NCBI RefSeq assembly: GCF_900660655.1
Contig: NZ_LR215035.1
Span: forward strand, 310,001-374,000
Length of the DNA: 64,000 bases
From: Mycoplasmopsis anatis
GTDB lineage: Bacteria > Bacillota_I > Bacilli_A > Mycoplasmatales > Metamycoplasmataceae
Reading direction: 5' to 3'
This document shows, in pieces, positions 10,312 through 21,315 of the stretch; the first letter of the stretch is position 1; each line of letters opens with the position of its first letter. The notes under the pieces were generated by a model. That model did not search any database and had not been told where the DNA came from. It was given only the letters and a program-made list of their open reading frames with translations. A program made the translations under genes and the position numbers.

Positions 10312-13300
10312 ATGAAAAAAGCTAAATATATATTATCTACTGGTGCACTCTCAAGTGTTGGACTGGCGAGTTTATGTTTTGTAAGTTGCGAAGACACTAA
10401 TAGTGAAGAATATATCTATAAAACACATAATATAGAAATTAAACTATTACTTAATAAATGCTTTGAGACATTAAATTCAATGAATGGTTCACTTATTTCA
10501 GCACCAAATGACTATCCAGAGTTGATGAAAAAATTTCAAGATTTTCAAGGTAAGTACAATGAAGCTAATAAAACTAAAAAAATATCATTAGATTATTACA
10601 AAAGTCTTGTTGAATTTGATTTATCTCTTGTAAATAAATTAAATTCAAATATTGATACTAAATTAAATGAATTAAGAAATCAAGTTAAAGAATTACAAAA
10701 AGAAAAAGATACTTTAAGTTCATTGACTAAAGAGGAAGCACATGAAAAAGAGCAACTAATTAATAAATTAAATGCAGAACTAAATAAAATTCAAGGTGAA
10801 TTAGACTCTATTAAAAATAAGTGAGTTCAAAGAAATTACTCAGCAAAAGATACTTTACTTGACCTAACAAAACTTACTATTGATACATTTAATGTTTTAG
10901 AAAAAAATCCACAATTACAATCATTTTATGAGGAATATAAAGAATTCTTTAAGAATGAAAGTGTAAAATATAATGAAATTTTAGACGAGGAAGATAACTA
11001 CAGTAACTTAAATAGTTTTACTTACCGTATTATTCAAGCAACTTTAAGAATTTCACTAATTAATGATACAGCTACAAATAGACTAGGATTATCAAAAGAA
11101 CAGTTTCACTTTCCTTTAGATCCACAAACAGCTAAAAATAATGCTTTTGATACACTGTTTGATTGGAGAGTTTCTAATTTAGAAAAATTGCTAGCACATT
11201 TAAATAACCAATCGCTAGAAATAAATGATAAAGAACAAATTATTCAAACAATTCAAACTATGAAACAAAGATACATTGAGAAAAAACAAGAAGCTAAAAC
11301 AGCTTATGAACAGGTAGTTTATTTCGGTTATCTTGAACAAAACTACTGATCAGCATTAATTAAAGAAGGTTCAATCAATGAGTTTATTCCACAATTAAAA
11401 GCTGGCTTTAATGTATCTGAGATATTTAATAATGGTAAAATAACAGATCAAGAAGTAATAAAAAAGATTAATGATTTTGCTGAGCAAAATAGACAAAGAA
11501 TCAATAACATTGTTAAGAAATACTGAGCAGATTTAAAATCAATATACAATTTAAAAATTTATAATTCATTATTCAATAACGCATATGATTATAAATATAT
11601 TTTATATGATCAAAGTGTTAAAAGCATTAATGAAATTATGGGTAAATTATTTGAAAATTCATTAGTTGATTTAAAATTACAAGAACAATTAAATAAAGAA
11701 TTTTTTGAAAGTCAAATTCTTAAGATAAATAATGAAGCTTCAAAAATTTTAAGACTTGAAAATGGGTCATACAAAGGTTTGATTGTTGACACCATTAAAA
11801 GTGTTGACGTAAATAGTCCATTTTATAATTCTATTCTTCAAAATTCTCATATTTAGATGATTCAACCAATGTATCTAAAGCATACAGAATGAGCTCAGAA
11901 AGTGTACAAGATTCTTACAATAGATATTTAGCTTTAAAAATGGAATTAGTTAAAATTCAAACTGCACTTAAGGTTTTAAACATCTGAAAAGCTCAAGAGA
12001 TAAATCTTTCATCTGACAATGGTTTAAGAGAGATGATGCACTTAGATGATGAATATAATAAATACATCGAAATTTTTAATAAAACTAAAGAAGAAGCCGA
12101 AAGACTTGAGGAGTTAAGAAAACAAACTACAGAAGCTCAAATAGCTAAGATTGAAGAGTTAAAAGATTTAGTTTATCAAGCTTTTGAAGATTCTTATAGT
12201 GCGTAAAATTTAGAAGATTTTACAAATAAAAAACAAACTATTGTTAATTTATTGCAACAATCAAAAGATGGCTTGGCTGAGAACTACGGTGAAGGAAAAT
12301 TATTAACCCAAAGTGCTGATTTAGATTATTTAACTAGTTTCTTTAGTGAAAAATTTGATGAAATAAGATCAATTGTAGCTCTCAGTGATGATGAAGCTAA
12401 TGCTAAATTTAGAGAGATAAAAGATCTAGTTTCATCCATTAACTCAGAGTTTTCAAACGTTTTAGATTTAATCAGAGGTGATGCAAGTCAAGTTTCACCA
12501 ATAGAGACAGAAACTAAGAAAAAAACACGTTTTGAAAATTGAATGAATCAAATTACTGGCTTAAAAAGTAACGCAAATAATGTGGAAGAACAAAAAACAG
12601 CTATAAAAAATATTTGATCACAATTAAATATTATTGAAAGTGATATTTATGATTATTACGATGGTTTTGGTGATGAAATATTTACTAATGCAGCATCTGC
12701 TAAGAGTGAAATAAGAAAAATAAGAAATGAAATTATAAACAGCGAAACCTTATCTAATTCAGAAATTAATACAAAATTTAATGAAGTAAACTCACAGCTA
12801 GATCTTATTATTAAAGACTTAAGGGATTTAGTTAAATCTTCTGAAGAAAAAATTGCAAAATACAATCAAGATGCAGAGCTAAATCAACCAGGTTATGAAT
12901 TTAAGTTAAAAGCATTAAATGCTAAAGCAATAAATGATGTTGTATCTGGTCAAGAAATATATGTTTTATTACGTAATTTCTTCCAAGATCAAGAAAATTA
13001 CGTTAAATTTAGAAACAACTTTTTAGACAAAGATGAGAAAAAACAAGTAGATCATAATGCTTATTTAATCACAACAAAAAATACAAGTGATTACATTGAT
13101 ACTCAAAAATATAAATCATTAACTGAAATTGATATTACAAGTATTTTCTTTAACGACGATAGAGAAAATGATGATAATGTTTCAATTATTAAATCTCAGT
13201 TTAAATCAGATTTAATGTCCAAAGAGATGGAATACTACAAAGCGTTAAATAAATTAATTTTTAACGAAGAAAATTTAAGTATTGATGAGATTAAACAAGA

Positions 13301-13502
13301 ACTAAGCAGGACTAGACAAGCATATTACTCTAAATTATATGAAAATGGAGTGTTAATCGAAAATAATTCAAGCACAAAATTTAGAACTGATGATTTAGGT
13401 GTTAATCCTTCATTTGATAAATTCCTAGATTTAGTTTTAGAATACTCACAAATTATTGCTTCTCAAAAGGTTCTTGCAGAAATTAATGAATTAAATAAAT
13501 AA
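10312..13502 (+). pseudogene. Large coiled-coil lipoprotein, broken by frameshift and stop
   Basis: The reading frame opens with a lipoprotein signal peptide (MKKAKYILSTGALSSVGLAS, then LCFVSC) directed to the outer membrane face, preceded by TAGGAGAA, 12 bp after the exporter gene. The rest is rich in Lys, Glu, Asn and Leu with heptad-like runs, as in surface lipoproteins of mycoplasmas. The first frame ends at TAG 11854-11856; coding continues in another frame from about 11840, consistent with loss of one A in CAAAATTC. That frame is stopped by TAA at 12204-12206 and continues in phase to 13502. Joined, it would encode about 1063 residues. It may be a decayed gene, a switched-off surface antigen, or assembly error at the first site. 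Function unknown. Confidence 0.72.
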
Positions 13503-13505
13503 AAT

Positions 13506-13525
13506 ACTAGCTTAGGCTAGTTTTT
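13506..13525 (+). terminator. Terminator after the lipoprotein gene
   Basis: Hairpin ACTAGC-TTAG-GCTAGT followed directly by a run of T. It starts four bases after the final stop codon of the broken lipoprotein gene. Confidence 0.75.
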
Positions 13526-13556
13526 ATATTTTCTTAATTTTATTTAAATAAAATAA

Positions 13557-13575
13557 AAAAGGATTTAATCCTTTT
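13557..13575 (-). terminator. Terminator of the ldhD operon
   Basis: Inverted repeat AAAAGGAT-TTA-ATCCTTTT just beyond the dehydrogenase stop codon; on the minus strand it is followed by a T-rich run. It can also serve the plus strand. Confidence 0.65.
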
Positions 13576-13585
13576 CTATCACAGA

Positions 13586-14569
13586 TTACAATTTATTTTT
13601 GCAATCACCTGTATTTGTGTATTCATTAATGTTATCTAATGTGTATTCAATCATATTTAATGCAGCTTCATCTGTGTATGAACCAATGTGTGGACTAACA
13701 AGTAGTCTTGGAAATAATTCATTTAAATCTTTAATAAATTGGCTATTAGCATCAAGTTTTTTACCAAAGTATTCTGATTCATAGTTTAATACATCAATTC
13801 CAGCACCGTATAATTTATTTGAACGAATAGCTTCAATGATATCTTGGTTATTTTGGATTTGACCGCGAGCTGTATTAATTAGTACAGCTCCATCTTTCAT
13901 TTTTGCTATTAAGTCCTTATTTATCATCTCATCATTTTGTCCCTTAAAATAAGGCATGTGAAATGAAACTACATCAGCTTCTGAAAGTGCTTGATCTAAA
14001 GGTAAGTATTCAATAACATCTTTAAAACTCTCATTTGGATACAAATCATAACCAACAACTCTAGCTCCAAGTCCTTTGAACATTTTAGCAGCTTCAAAAC
14101 CAATTTTACCTGTTCCAATAATAGCTACAGTGCTATTTTTTAACTCTTTTGAAAATCCATTTGGATCAACAGTTAAATCTCCACTAAGGGCTTTATGTGC
14201 AAAATAAAGTGATTTTCTAGTTAGTGAGTGAGCCATTGAAACAGCTAATTCAGCGATTGCTGTTGGTGAATATGAAGCAACTCTTGCTAATTTAAGTCCT
14301 TGTTCTTTAGCATAAGTTATGTCAATGTGATCGTATCCAACAGTTCTTGTAAATAAATATTTAATTCCTTTAGATTTAACTGCGTCAATAATTTCTTTAT
14401 TAACCTTATCTTGTCCTCTAACAACCACTACATCTACTCCATCAAGCAAATCAATTCTGTCAAGTGAGATAACTCCGGTTGCTAGTTTTAGTTCGTAATT
14501 ATATTTAGAGCTTAGTTTTTCAAATAGTTCTCTCTCTACATCTCTAACACCAAAAAATAGTACTTTCAT
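13586..14569 (-). CDS. ldhD: D-lactate dehydrogenase family 2-hydroxyacid dehydrogenase
   Basis: A 327-residue NAD-dependent D-2-hydroxyacid dehydrogenase, probably interconverting pyruvate and D-lactate in the cytoplasm. Visible motifs are the Rossmann fold VAIIGTGKIG (about residues 145-154), the substrate-binding Arg in INTARGQIQN (about 231), a Glu in YESEYFG, and the catalytic His in LLVSPHIGSYT (about 294). The N-terminal MKVLFFGVRDVERE and YDHIDI fit the LdhA/D-LDH branch. The start at 14569 follows AAAAGGAG; an in-frame upstream start lies in the preceding permease and is less likely. It is paired with a permease, which suggests lactate or malate handling. Exact substrate is not certain. 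Confidence 0.87.
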   Translation of the reverse strand: MKVLFFGVRDVERELFEKLSSKYNYELKLATGVISLDRIDLLDGVDVVVVRGQDKVNKEIIDAVKSKGIKYLFTRTVGYDHIDITYAKEQGLKLARVASYSPTAIAELAVSMAHSLTRKSLYFAHKALSGDLTVDPNGFSKELKNSTVAIIGTGKIGFEAAKMFKGLGARVVGYDLYPNESFKDVIEYLPLDQALSEADVVSFHMPYFKGQNDEMINKDLIAKMKDGAVLINTARGQIQNNQDIIEAIRSNKLYGAGIDVLNYESEYFGKKLDANSQFIKDLNELFPRLLVSPHIGSYTDEAALNMIEYTLDNINEYTNTGDCKNKL

Positions 14570-14579
14570 CTTTCTCCTT

Positions 14580-15689
14580 TTAGATAAACACAATATTTGA
14601 TACTATTACTCAAATAGGAAGAATAACAACTGCTAGTAATGTTGATAATGCTGATGATTGTGCTGCAAATTCTTCTTGAGTTTTATATTGAATTGCATAA
14701 AGAATAACAACTGTAGCAGGTGGTACTGATGCAAAGATTACCATTGATATAGCGATTTCTTTATTAATTAGTCCACCATAGTTAAGTCCTAACATTACTA
14801 GGAATACAATAAGTGGTATTAAAATTAATTTTTGTGCACTGAAAATTCATACTCATTTGTCTTTTACAGCAAGTTTTAAATCTGATGCTGCAAGAGTTAT
14901 ACCAATTGCTATTCAAGTTAGTGGTGAAGCTAATGATCCTAAATATTCAACAGTTTTATAAATTCATGGAGCTGTAACTTTAAGCTCAAATCATCCTGTT
15001 TTTCCTTTTGGACCAAATGTTGCTCAACCAGGAATCATTGTTGTTAATCAACACACTAGACCGATGAATGTTGCGATAACAATTGGGTTAACAAAAGCTG
15101 TTTTCATAGCCTTTTTGATATTTTGTTTATCAACACGAACACCTGAAACCATGATGAATGCAAATGAATATAGGAATATTCTATACGCAATGTTTCACAT
15201 ATTTGCTGATATAACACCATCATTTGGATATAAACTTTTAATTACTGGTAATCCAAAAAATGTTGTACTTCCGAAAATTAACATCATTCAGATAATTAAT
15301 GCTCTTTTTTCTGTTAAATTTCCATCTGGGTTTGCAATTTCATTGTTTTGAATTTTTGCTGAAGTTCTTTTAGCACTATTTGGGAAGAATTTAATTCAAA
15401 TAATTGAACAGATGCTTAATAAGATATAGAAAGCAAATGCAACTCCTAAAATAATTCCTTGTTGTTTTAATTGTTCTAATGATGCTGTACTCATAAAACC
15501 TTGTAAAGCTAAAGCTGGTACAGAAATCGAAAGAACAACCTTACTAAGACTTCCTTTTCATTCTTTTTTAAGAACGTTCATTTTAGTTAAAACAAAACCT
15601 ATTGTAATAATAATTAAAGTGGCTAGAATAGCACCTCAAAGATTAACATTACTTAAAGTTTTAGTTAAAACTTCTTTTATGTCTGTCAT
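14580..15689 (-). CDS. AEC-family membrane permease (malate/lactate/auxin efflux type)
   Basis: A 369-residue membrane protein with about ten hydrophobic segments, resembling the auxin efflux carrier/malate permease (MleP-like) family: an N-terminal helix pair with VNLWGAILATLIIITIGFVL, a central loop, and C-terminal helices with GLINKEIAISMVIFASVPPATVVILYAIQY. It starts behind AGAAAGG and ends 11 bp before the D-lactate dehydrogenase, in the same operon. The pair suggests it carries an organic acid such as lactate, malate or pyruvate; direction and substrate are inference. Confidence 0.75.
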
Positions 15690-15882
15690 AATAAATAACC
15701 TTTCTAATTTTTCAATAATTATTTTAATGTTTATTTTATAAGTAAATTTACCTTGTCAATTTTATGAAAAAAAATGTGAAAACATATCCTAATGTGGATA
15801 ACATTAACAATTAAATAATTAAATAAATATAGATTAAAAAAATGAAAAAATATTTCAATTATCTTAATTTTAAATAAGTATG

Positions 15883-15888
15883 TATAAT
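15883..15888 (+). promoter_or_regulatory. -10 box of deoB
   Basis: TATAAT preceded by TATG, 26 bp before the deoB start codon. The 225-bp divergent gap from the permease gene (15690-15914) holds nothing else I can support. Confidence 0.6.
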
Positions 15889-15914
15889 ATAAATACTATT
15901 TTTAAGGAGATAAA

Positions 15915-17102
15915 ATGGCTAAATTTAAACGTATTTTTATGATAGTTACTGACGGATTAGGTATCGGACCTGATCGTGACCAAAAAGCATTTGGTGATAA
16001 AGGAGCTAACACAATAAAATCTGCTTCATTAGCAGAAGAATTTAAAATTGATAATTGAAAAAAATTAGGAATTGGTAATATTGCCGAATTAAATGGTAAT
16101 TATCATGTTTCTAAACCACTAGCATATATGGCAAAAGTACAAGAAGTATCTAATGCTAAAGATACATTGGCTGGTCATTGAGAGATGATGGGAATTAAAA
16201 CATTAGTTCCATTTCCTACTTTTACTGAAAATGGATTTCCGCAAGATTTAATTGATGAGCTTTCTAAAGCTTTTGATGGTAGAAAGATCATTTGCAATCG
16301 TTCTGGTTCAGGTACTGAAGTAATTGATGAATATGCAAAAGAACAAAAAGAAACTGGTGCTATTATTGTTTATACCTCAATGGACTCAGTTCTTCAAATT
16401 GCTGCTCATGAAGAGTGAATTGGTTTAGATAATTTAAATAGATATGGCCGTGAAGCAAGAAGAATATGTTCATCAAAACCGGAATGAAATGTTGGTAGAA
16501 TTATTATTAGACCATTTATTGGTGAAGATGGAAAATATACAAGAACATTTAACCGTCACGACTTTGCTAATCAACCTAGAAAAATGATATTGAATAAACT
16601 TCAAGATAAAGGAGTAGAAGTTATTTCGATTGGTAAAATTAATGATATCTTTGTTGGTCAAGGAATTTCAAAACACTTACCAAGTGGTTCTGATGACAAA
16701 GGAATGGACATAACAATTGAATTAGCAACTCAAAAAACTGAAAATAAATTTATTTTCACAAACTTAGTTCAATTCGATTCACATTACGGACATCGTCGCG
16801 ATGTTCACGGATATGCTCAAAACATAGCAAATCTTGATGTTAAATTAGGAAAACTAATTAATGTAATGAACGAGGATGATTTATTAATAATTACTTCTGA
16901 CCATGGTAATGATCCACTTTATCCTGGATTTAATCACACTAGAGAATTTTTACCAGCTACTATTTATTCAAAATCTTTTAAAAATCCAAAGGTTTTACCA
17001 AATTTTAATGGTTTAGGTACATTAGGTAATATTGTTGCAAGAAACTTTGGTGCAGAAATAGAAACCGAAACTGGTGATGATATTTTTGATCAATTAGTAT
17101 AA
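15915..17102 (+). CDS. deoB: Phosphopentomutase
   Basis: A 395-residue metalloenzyme of the alkaline phosphatase superfamily that interconverts (deoxy)ribose-1-phosphate and (deoxy)ribose-5-phosphate. Signature pieces are the metal-binding start [23 protein letters not shown] (the catalytic nucleophile Thr region), [10 protein letters not shown] and VGRIIIRPF, typical of DeoB, and the metal site ITSDHGNDP near the C-terminus. Length is normal. The start follows AAGGAGA. It connects the nucleoside phosphorylases DeoD and DeoA with aldolase DeoC, which are encoded 30 kb away at 45.5-48.2 kb rather than beside it. Confidence 0.93.
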
Positions 17103-17104
17103 TT

Positions 17105-17124
17105 AAAGACACTTGTCTTTTTTT
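17105..17124 (+). terminator. Terminator of deoB
   Basis: AAAGACA-CT-TGTCTTT followed by more T, two bases after the deoB stop codon. Confidence 0.7.
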
Positions 17125-17293
17125 ATTATCTATAATAATATATTGAAGTCATATTTCTCATATTAAAAGTATTTTAATTAGATTATTTTGTTAAGGTTTT
17201 AATTTCTTAAAAATGATAAAAATTAATAATACTTAAAAAGATAAAAGCGATATATTTAGTAAAATATATAAGATAAAAATTTTGGGAGGAATT

Positions 17294-17620
17294 ATGGATA
17301 AAAGTGTTGATTTAGAGAGAGCAAAGTTAATCGCTGAACAAATTGTAGAATTAAAAAATAATCTTAGTAATTTAAATAAAGAACTAAAAGAACTATTTAA
17401 AGATACTGATGTTCCTGTTAAAGAAATTTTATCTAGTGGAGGACAATTAGTTTATGAAATTATTAAACCTAAACCAAAATTTGACTATGTTACTTATTCT
17501 GCATTTTTATATCAAAGTTTAAAACAAGGAAAAACTTTATCCGAAGAAGAACTTGACGATCTACTCCCTCAATTTACTATTGAAAAGAATGAGCGTTGAT
17601 CATTAAAAGTAAAAAAATAA
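17294..17620 (+). CDS. Small protein of unknown function
   Basis: A 108-residue cytoplasmic protein; I do not recognise it. The N-terminal half is charged and helical with a likely coiled coil (ELKNNLSNLNKELKELFK), followed by a short basic-hydrophobic part (QLVYEIIKPKPKFDYVTYSAF). One UGA is read as Trp near the end. The ATG follows GGGAGGAA. It lies 18 bp before the gene resembling an IS256 N-terminal domain and in line with pncB, so the three may be co-transcribed. Its pairing with that gene is the only hint to a role. Confidence 0.6.
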
Positions 17621-17638
17621 ACATTAGAGGTAATTAAT

Positions 17639-18073
17639 ATGACATTGAAACGATTAAATGAATTAAAAATCAAAAAAACTTCTGAGATCCGTGAAAAGTT
17701 ATCCTTTATTATCAATCTAATGTTAAAAACAGAATTTGAATTATTCTTTGAAAATTTAAATAATTCAATCTTGAATAAAGACGAATTGAAGCCTCAAAGA
17801 AATGGTTCATACAAAAGAAAAATTCAAACTAGATATGGTTATCTTTACTATGATTATCCAAGAATTAGAAATTATAAATTTGCCTCTAAAATTTTTTCCA
17901 AGCACAAAGTTAAATTACCCGAATTGGAAGAATTATTAACTATTATTTTGGAAATGAATCCAATTAATCAACCTGAACTCGAAGGGGCTTTGAGAGATTT
18001 TTTTACTACCAAATTTTCAAACGAATTTTATAAAAAGATAACTCCAATTATAACCAGATACTTAATGAAATAA
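17639..18073 (+). CDS. Stand-alone protein like the N-terminal domain of IS256/Mutator transposases
   Basis: A 144-residue protein whose middle matches the pattern of IS256-family transposase N-terminal domains: QRNGSYKRKIQTRYGYLYYDYPRIRN corresponds to the QRNG-Y-R---TR-G-----VPR-R- block of those enzymes, and the helical part after it (LEELLTIILEMNPINQPELEGALRDFF) to the following DNA-binding region. It ends with a normal stop before any DDE catalytic domain, and no transposase remnants, frameshifted tail or terminal repeats are seen downstream, where pncB starts after 22 bp. It has its own GAGG site. I infer a DNA-binding protein derived from a transposase rather than a dead element; the target is unknown. 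Confidence 0.6.
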   Translation: MTLKRLNELKIKKTSEIREKLSFIINLMLKTEFELFFENLNNSILNKDELKPQRNGSYKRKIQTRYGYLYYDYPRIRNYKFASKIFSKHKVKLPELEELLTIILEMNPINQPELEGALRDFFTTKFSNEFYKKITPIITRYLMK

Positions 18074-18095
18074 ACAGTATTTTGAAAGGAAATTT

Positions 18096-19103
18096 ATGAT
18101 TAATATGAAGAAGTATACTGCTTCTTATTTTGAAAAAACTAAAGTAATTTTAGAAAATGAGAAACCTAATAATATCATTGTTCTACAGTTTTTTCAAAGA
18201 AAAGATAACGCTATATTAGCTGGAATGAGTGAGGTTCTTGAATTATTGGAAGCTGAAACAGATATTTCAAAATATACAATTAGATATTTACCCGATGGGT
18301 CTCACATTAATAATTTAGATATTGTTTTAGAATTAGAAGGACATTATCATGATTTTGGTATTTGAGAAGGTGTCATTGATGGAATTTTGGCTAGAAGTAC
18401 ATCAATAGCTTCAAATGGATATGCATGTGTGCGAGCAGCTAAAGGCAAACCTATTATTTTTATGGGAGATAGAGCTGACCATTACATTAATCAAGAAATA
18501 GATGGTAGAGCTATAGCACTCTCTGGAATTAAAAGCGTTTCAACAGATGCCCAAAGACAGGAAACTTCAGATGAAGTTTTTGGATCTGTTCCTCATGTGT
18601 TAATTCAAGGTTTTGGTGGTGATTTAGTTGCTGCTATGCAAGCATACCACAAGCATTTTCCTAATAATAAACTAATTGCATTAGTTGATTACCATAATGA
18701 TGTAATTTCTGAATCAACTAAAATTTTTGAAGCTATGGGAGATAAAATTTGAGGTGTTAGATTAGACACATCTAAAAATATGGTTGATCATATGTTCGAT
18801 AATGAAGAGGCTCAGTACGGTGTAAATATTGAACAAGTTAAACGTCTCAGAAATCATCTTGATAAAATAGGAGCTAATAGTTATAAAATTGTTGTATCAA
18901 GCGGATTTAATCCTGAAAAAATTGAATTATTTGAAGAAAATAACGCACCGGTTGATTTTTATGGTGTAGGTCAAAGTATTTTTAAACTTTCCAATTCTTT
19001 TTCAGCTGATGCTACTATATTAAATGGTAAACCTGAAGCTAAAGAGGGTCGTGGTTACAGACACAATCCTAATTTAATTGTTTATAAGTCTAAAGGGAGA
19101 TAA
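18096..19103 (+). CDS. pncB: Nicotinate phosphoribosyltransferase
   Basis: A 335-residue enzyme of the NAPRTase/QPRTase fold that makes nicotinate mononucleotide from nicotinate and PRPP, the entry to NAD salvage. It shows RYLPDGSHINN, EGVIDGILARSTSIA, the TDAQRQE segment, and the phosphate-binding C-terminal part SSGFNPEKIELF...VDFYGVGQSIF. It is compact, as in other mycoplasmas. The start follows AAAGGAAA. It is followed after 2 bp by the YhcH-type gene, so they are co-transcribed. Assignment to the nicotinate- rather than nicotinamide-specific branch is by overall pattern. Confidence 0.87.
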
Positions 19104-19105
19104 TT

Positions 19106-19567
19106 ATGATTTTTGATAAGTTTACAAACATGCATAAATATAAAAATATTAGTAAAGAAATTGAAACCGCTTATAAATGATTGAAAGAAAATGATATAAA
19201 AACCTTTGAAAATGGAAAACATCACATAACAGATAAGATTTGGTTACTAAAAAAAGAAGTAAGGCCTACTGATCTAAAAGACTTAGTTTGTGAAATGCAC
19301 TATGAAACAATTGATATTCACTTATTTTCTGGAGTAGATGAGCTAGTTGTATTTGCCCCACAAATAGATCTATCTGCAAAAGATATTATTAAAGAATACG
19401 ATAAACAAAGCGATACTGTATTATTCAAAATTAAGAACAAAGAGACTGTTATGAATTTAACTGAAGACTCGTTTATGTTATTTATGCCATTTGAAACACA
19501 CTGTCCAGGTATAAATCCTAATATGGAAGTAATAACAAAATACATTATTAAAATTAAAGTATCTTAA
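19106..19567 (+). CDS. YhcH/YjgK/YiaL family protein
   Basis: A 153-residue cupin-like protein. HHITDKIWLLKKEV, CEMHYETIDIHLFSGVDE and FMLFMPFETHCPGINPN carry the conserved His/Glu residues of the YhcH/YjgK/YiaL family (EbgC, NanQ relatives), some of which act as sugar anomerases in sialic acid or related sugar use. Start ATG follows AAAGGGAG; it sits 2 bp after pncB. The window has amino-sugar genes (nagA, nagB, murQ) but far away, so a role in sugar handling is only suggestive. Confidence 0.78.
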
Positions 19568-19570
19568 AAC

Positions 19571-19600
19571 AAGCACAAGTACAAAGTTTGTGCTTTTTTA
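19571..19600 (+). terminator. Terminator of the pncB operon
   Basis: AAGCACAA and TTGTGCTT (19571-19578, 19588-19595) form a hairpin followed by T residues, directly after the YhcH-type gene. Confidence 0.8.
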
Positions 19601-19728
19601 TTACCTGTATTAATATAATTGATTTAATAATACAAAGATTTATTTGAGTATTTAGCTAAATATTTTGAAGTTTAATTGAATAAAAATATAAAAAATATCA
19701 CAAACTTAGTTCATGATATCTTTATAAA

Positions 19729-21078
19729 TTACATTCTGATATTTCCGGCAGTTCTTGGATATGGAATTACATCTCTAATATTATCAACACCAGTTACATA
19801 CATTACTAAACGTTCAAACCCTAATCCAAAACCGGCTGAACCGCTATCACCAAATTTTCTTAAATCTAAGTATCAAGCTAGATCATCAGCGGGAATATTT
19901 AACTCATTAATTCTGTTTAACAATTTATTATAGTTAGCTTCACGTTGAGAACCACCAATTAATTCTCCAATTCCTGGCACTAATAAATCAAAAGCTGCAA
20001 CAGTTTTTTTGTCATCATTTTGATACATGTAGAATGCTTTAAAATCTTTAGGGAAGTTAATAACAGCTACAGGACCGTTAAATAACTGCTCTGAAATGTA
20101 TCTTTCATGTTCGGTTGCTAAATCTAAACCGAATTTAATGTCTTTATTTTCGAATTTATCTTTAACTTTTTCTAATTCTGCAATCGCATCCTTATAATCA
20201 ATAATTTGTAATTCATTGTCTAAAAATTTATTTAACCTATTAATAAGTTCTGGATCGTGATGTTTAACTAAATAATCAAATTCAAATTTATTTTTAGCTA
20301 AAGTGTTTCTAATAACAACTTTTAGCATATCATCAGCAAGATGAATAATGTCATTTAAATCATAAAAAGCAACTTCTGGTTCAACCATCCAAAATTCTGC
20401 GGCATGTTTTTTAGTATTTGAGTGTTCAGCTCTGAAAGTTGGTGCAAAAGTATAAACTTTATTCATTCCAATTGCATATGATTCAGCATGAAGTTGTCCA
20501 GTAACACCTAATGTTGATTTTTTACCACCAAAGAACGGGTTTTTAGAGTTATCATCAACATTAAAAGTTTCACCAGCTCCTTCTCCATCATTTGAAGTAA
20601 TAATAGGACTCGACATGTAGTAAAAATCATTTGCAATGAAATATTTGTGAATTTCTTGTGCTAGTGTTGAACGAATTAACATTGTTGCACGTAAAATATT
20701 TGTTCTATGTCTAATGTGTGGTAATTCTCTAAGTAATTCAAGAGAAATATCTTGGTTTTGAATTGGAAAATCTTCTGTATTTTTCAACAACTTAAACTCA
20801 CTAACAACTAATTCTATCGGTTGAGGAGCACTAGGTGTAGCAATTAAAGTTCCTACAGCTTCAATGGCCGCTCCAATTTTAACTGTATCTAATAAACCAA
20901 AGTCAAAGTTCTCACCTTTGATAACTAATTGTAAGTTATTTACAGTTGAACCATCATTTAAATTTATAAAACGCATTTTATTATTTCCACGGTTTGATGA
21001 AACTCAACCTTTAATCTTGAAGTTTTCTCACTTGTCGTAATAATTTGGTTTTAATAAGATTTTTTTAACTGAATGCAT
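19729..21078 (-). CDS. asnS: Asparagine--tRNA ligase
   Basis: A 449-residue class IIb aminoacyl-tRNA synthetase charging tRNA-Asn. The N-terminal OB-fold anticodon-binding part includes GWVSSNRGN and [10 protein letters not shown]. Class II motif 2 lies at [26 protein letters not shown], and motif 3 at [28 protein letters not shown] near the end. The AsnRS-type N-terminus and the absence of a GAD insert exclude a bacterial AspRS. The ATG follows AAGGAG; a -10 box lies at 21114-21119 (minus). The IS element ends 88 bp upstream of the start and leaves this core promoter intact. Confidence 0.95.
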
Positions 21079-21113
21079 TTTATACTCCTTAAGCATTAAT
21101 AATTATTTTTTAT

Positions 21114-21119
21114 ATTATA
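21114..21119 (-). promoter_or_regulatory. -10 box of asnS
   Basis: TATAAT on the minus strand, 35 bp before the asnS start codon and about 47 bp inside the IS-proximal side. Sequence beyond it comes partly from the flank of the inserted element. Confidence 0.55.
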
Positions 21120-21153
21120 CTAATAATTTTTTTATTCAATTCAATTAACTAGT

Positions 21154-21166
21154 ATAAAAATTAAAT
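21154..21166. repeat. Target-site duplication, left copy
   Basis: ATAAAAATTAAAT, identical to 22588-22600 on the other side of the IS element; one base separates each copy from the terminal inverted repeat. Confidence 0.75.
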
Positions 21167-21167
21167 T

Positions 21168-21195
21168 GTAAAGTGGAAAAGTCATGCGACCATTA
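21168..21195 (+). repeat. IS terminal inverted repeat, left
   Basis: Starts GTAAAGTGG and continues into AAAAGTCATGCGACCATTA; its reverse complement is found at 22559-22586 with three mismatches in positions 6-8. Confidence 0.82.
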
Positions 21196-21279
21196 TTTTT
21201 ATTTAAAGAGCTTGAAGTACGATAGTGCTTCAATATTTATAATTATATTGATTTTTTAATTAAAAAAGCACATCAAAAG

Positions 21280-21297
21280 AATCGGTCATGACCGATT
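21280..21297. terminator. Palindrome after the transposase gene
   Basis: A perfect palindrome, AATCGGTCATGACCGATT, just past the transposase stop codon and inside the IS. T-rich sequence follows on the plus side. It probably insulates the element from transcription reading in. Confidence 0.5.
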
Positions 21298-21315
21298 TTT
21301 AAATTTTTTTCAATA

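Noticed and set aside
10300-13502. Three separate genes in the lipoprotein region
   Set aside because: Only the first part has a signal peptide and ribosome site; later parts lack starts and join smoothly with one frameshift and one stop, so a single broken gene is simpler.
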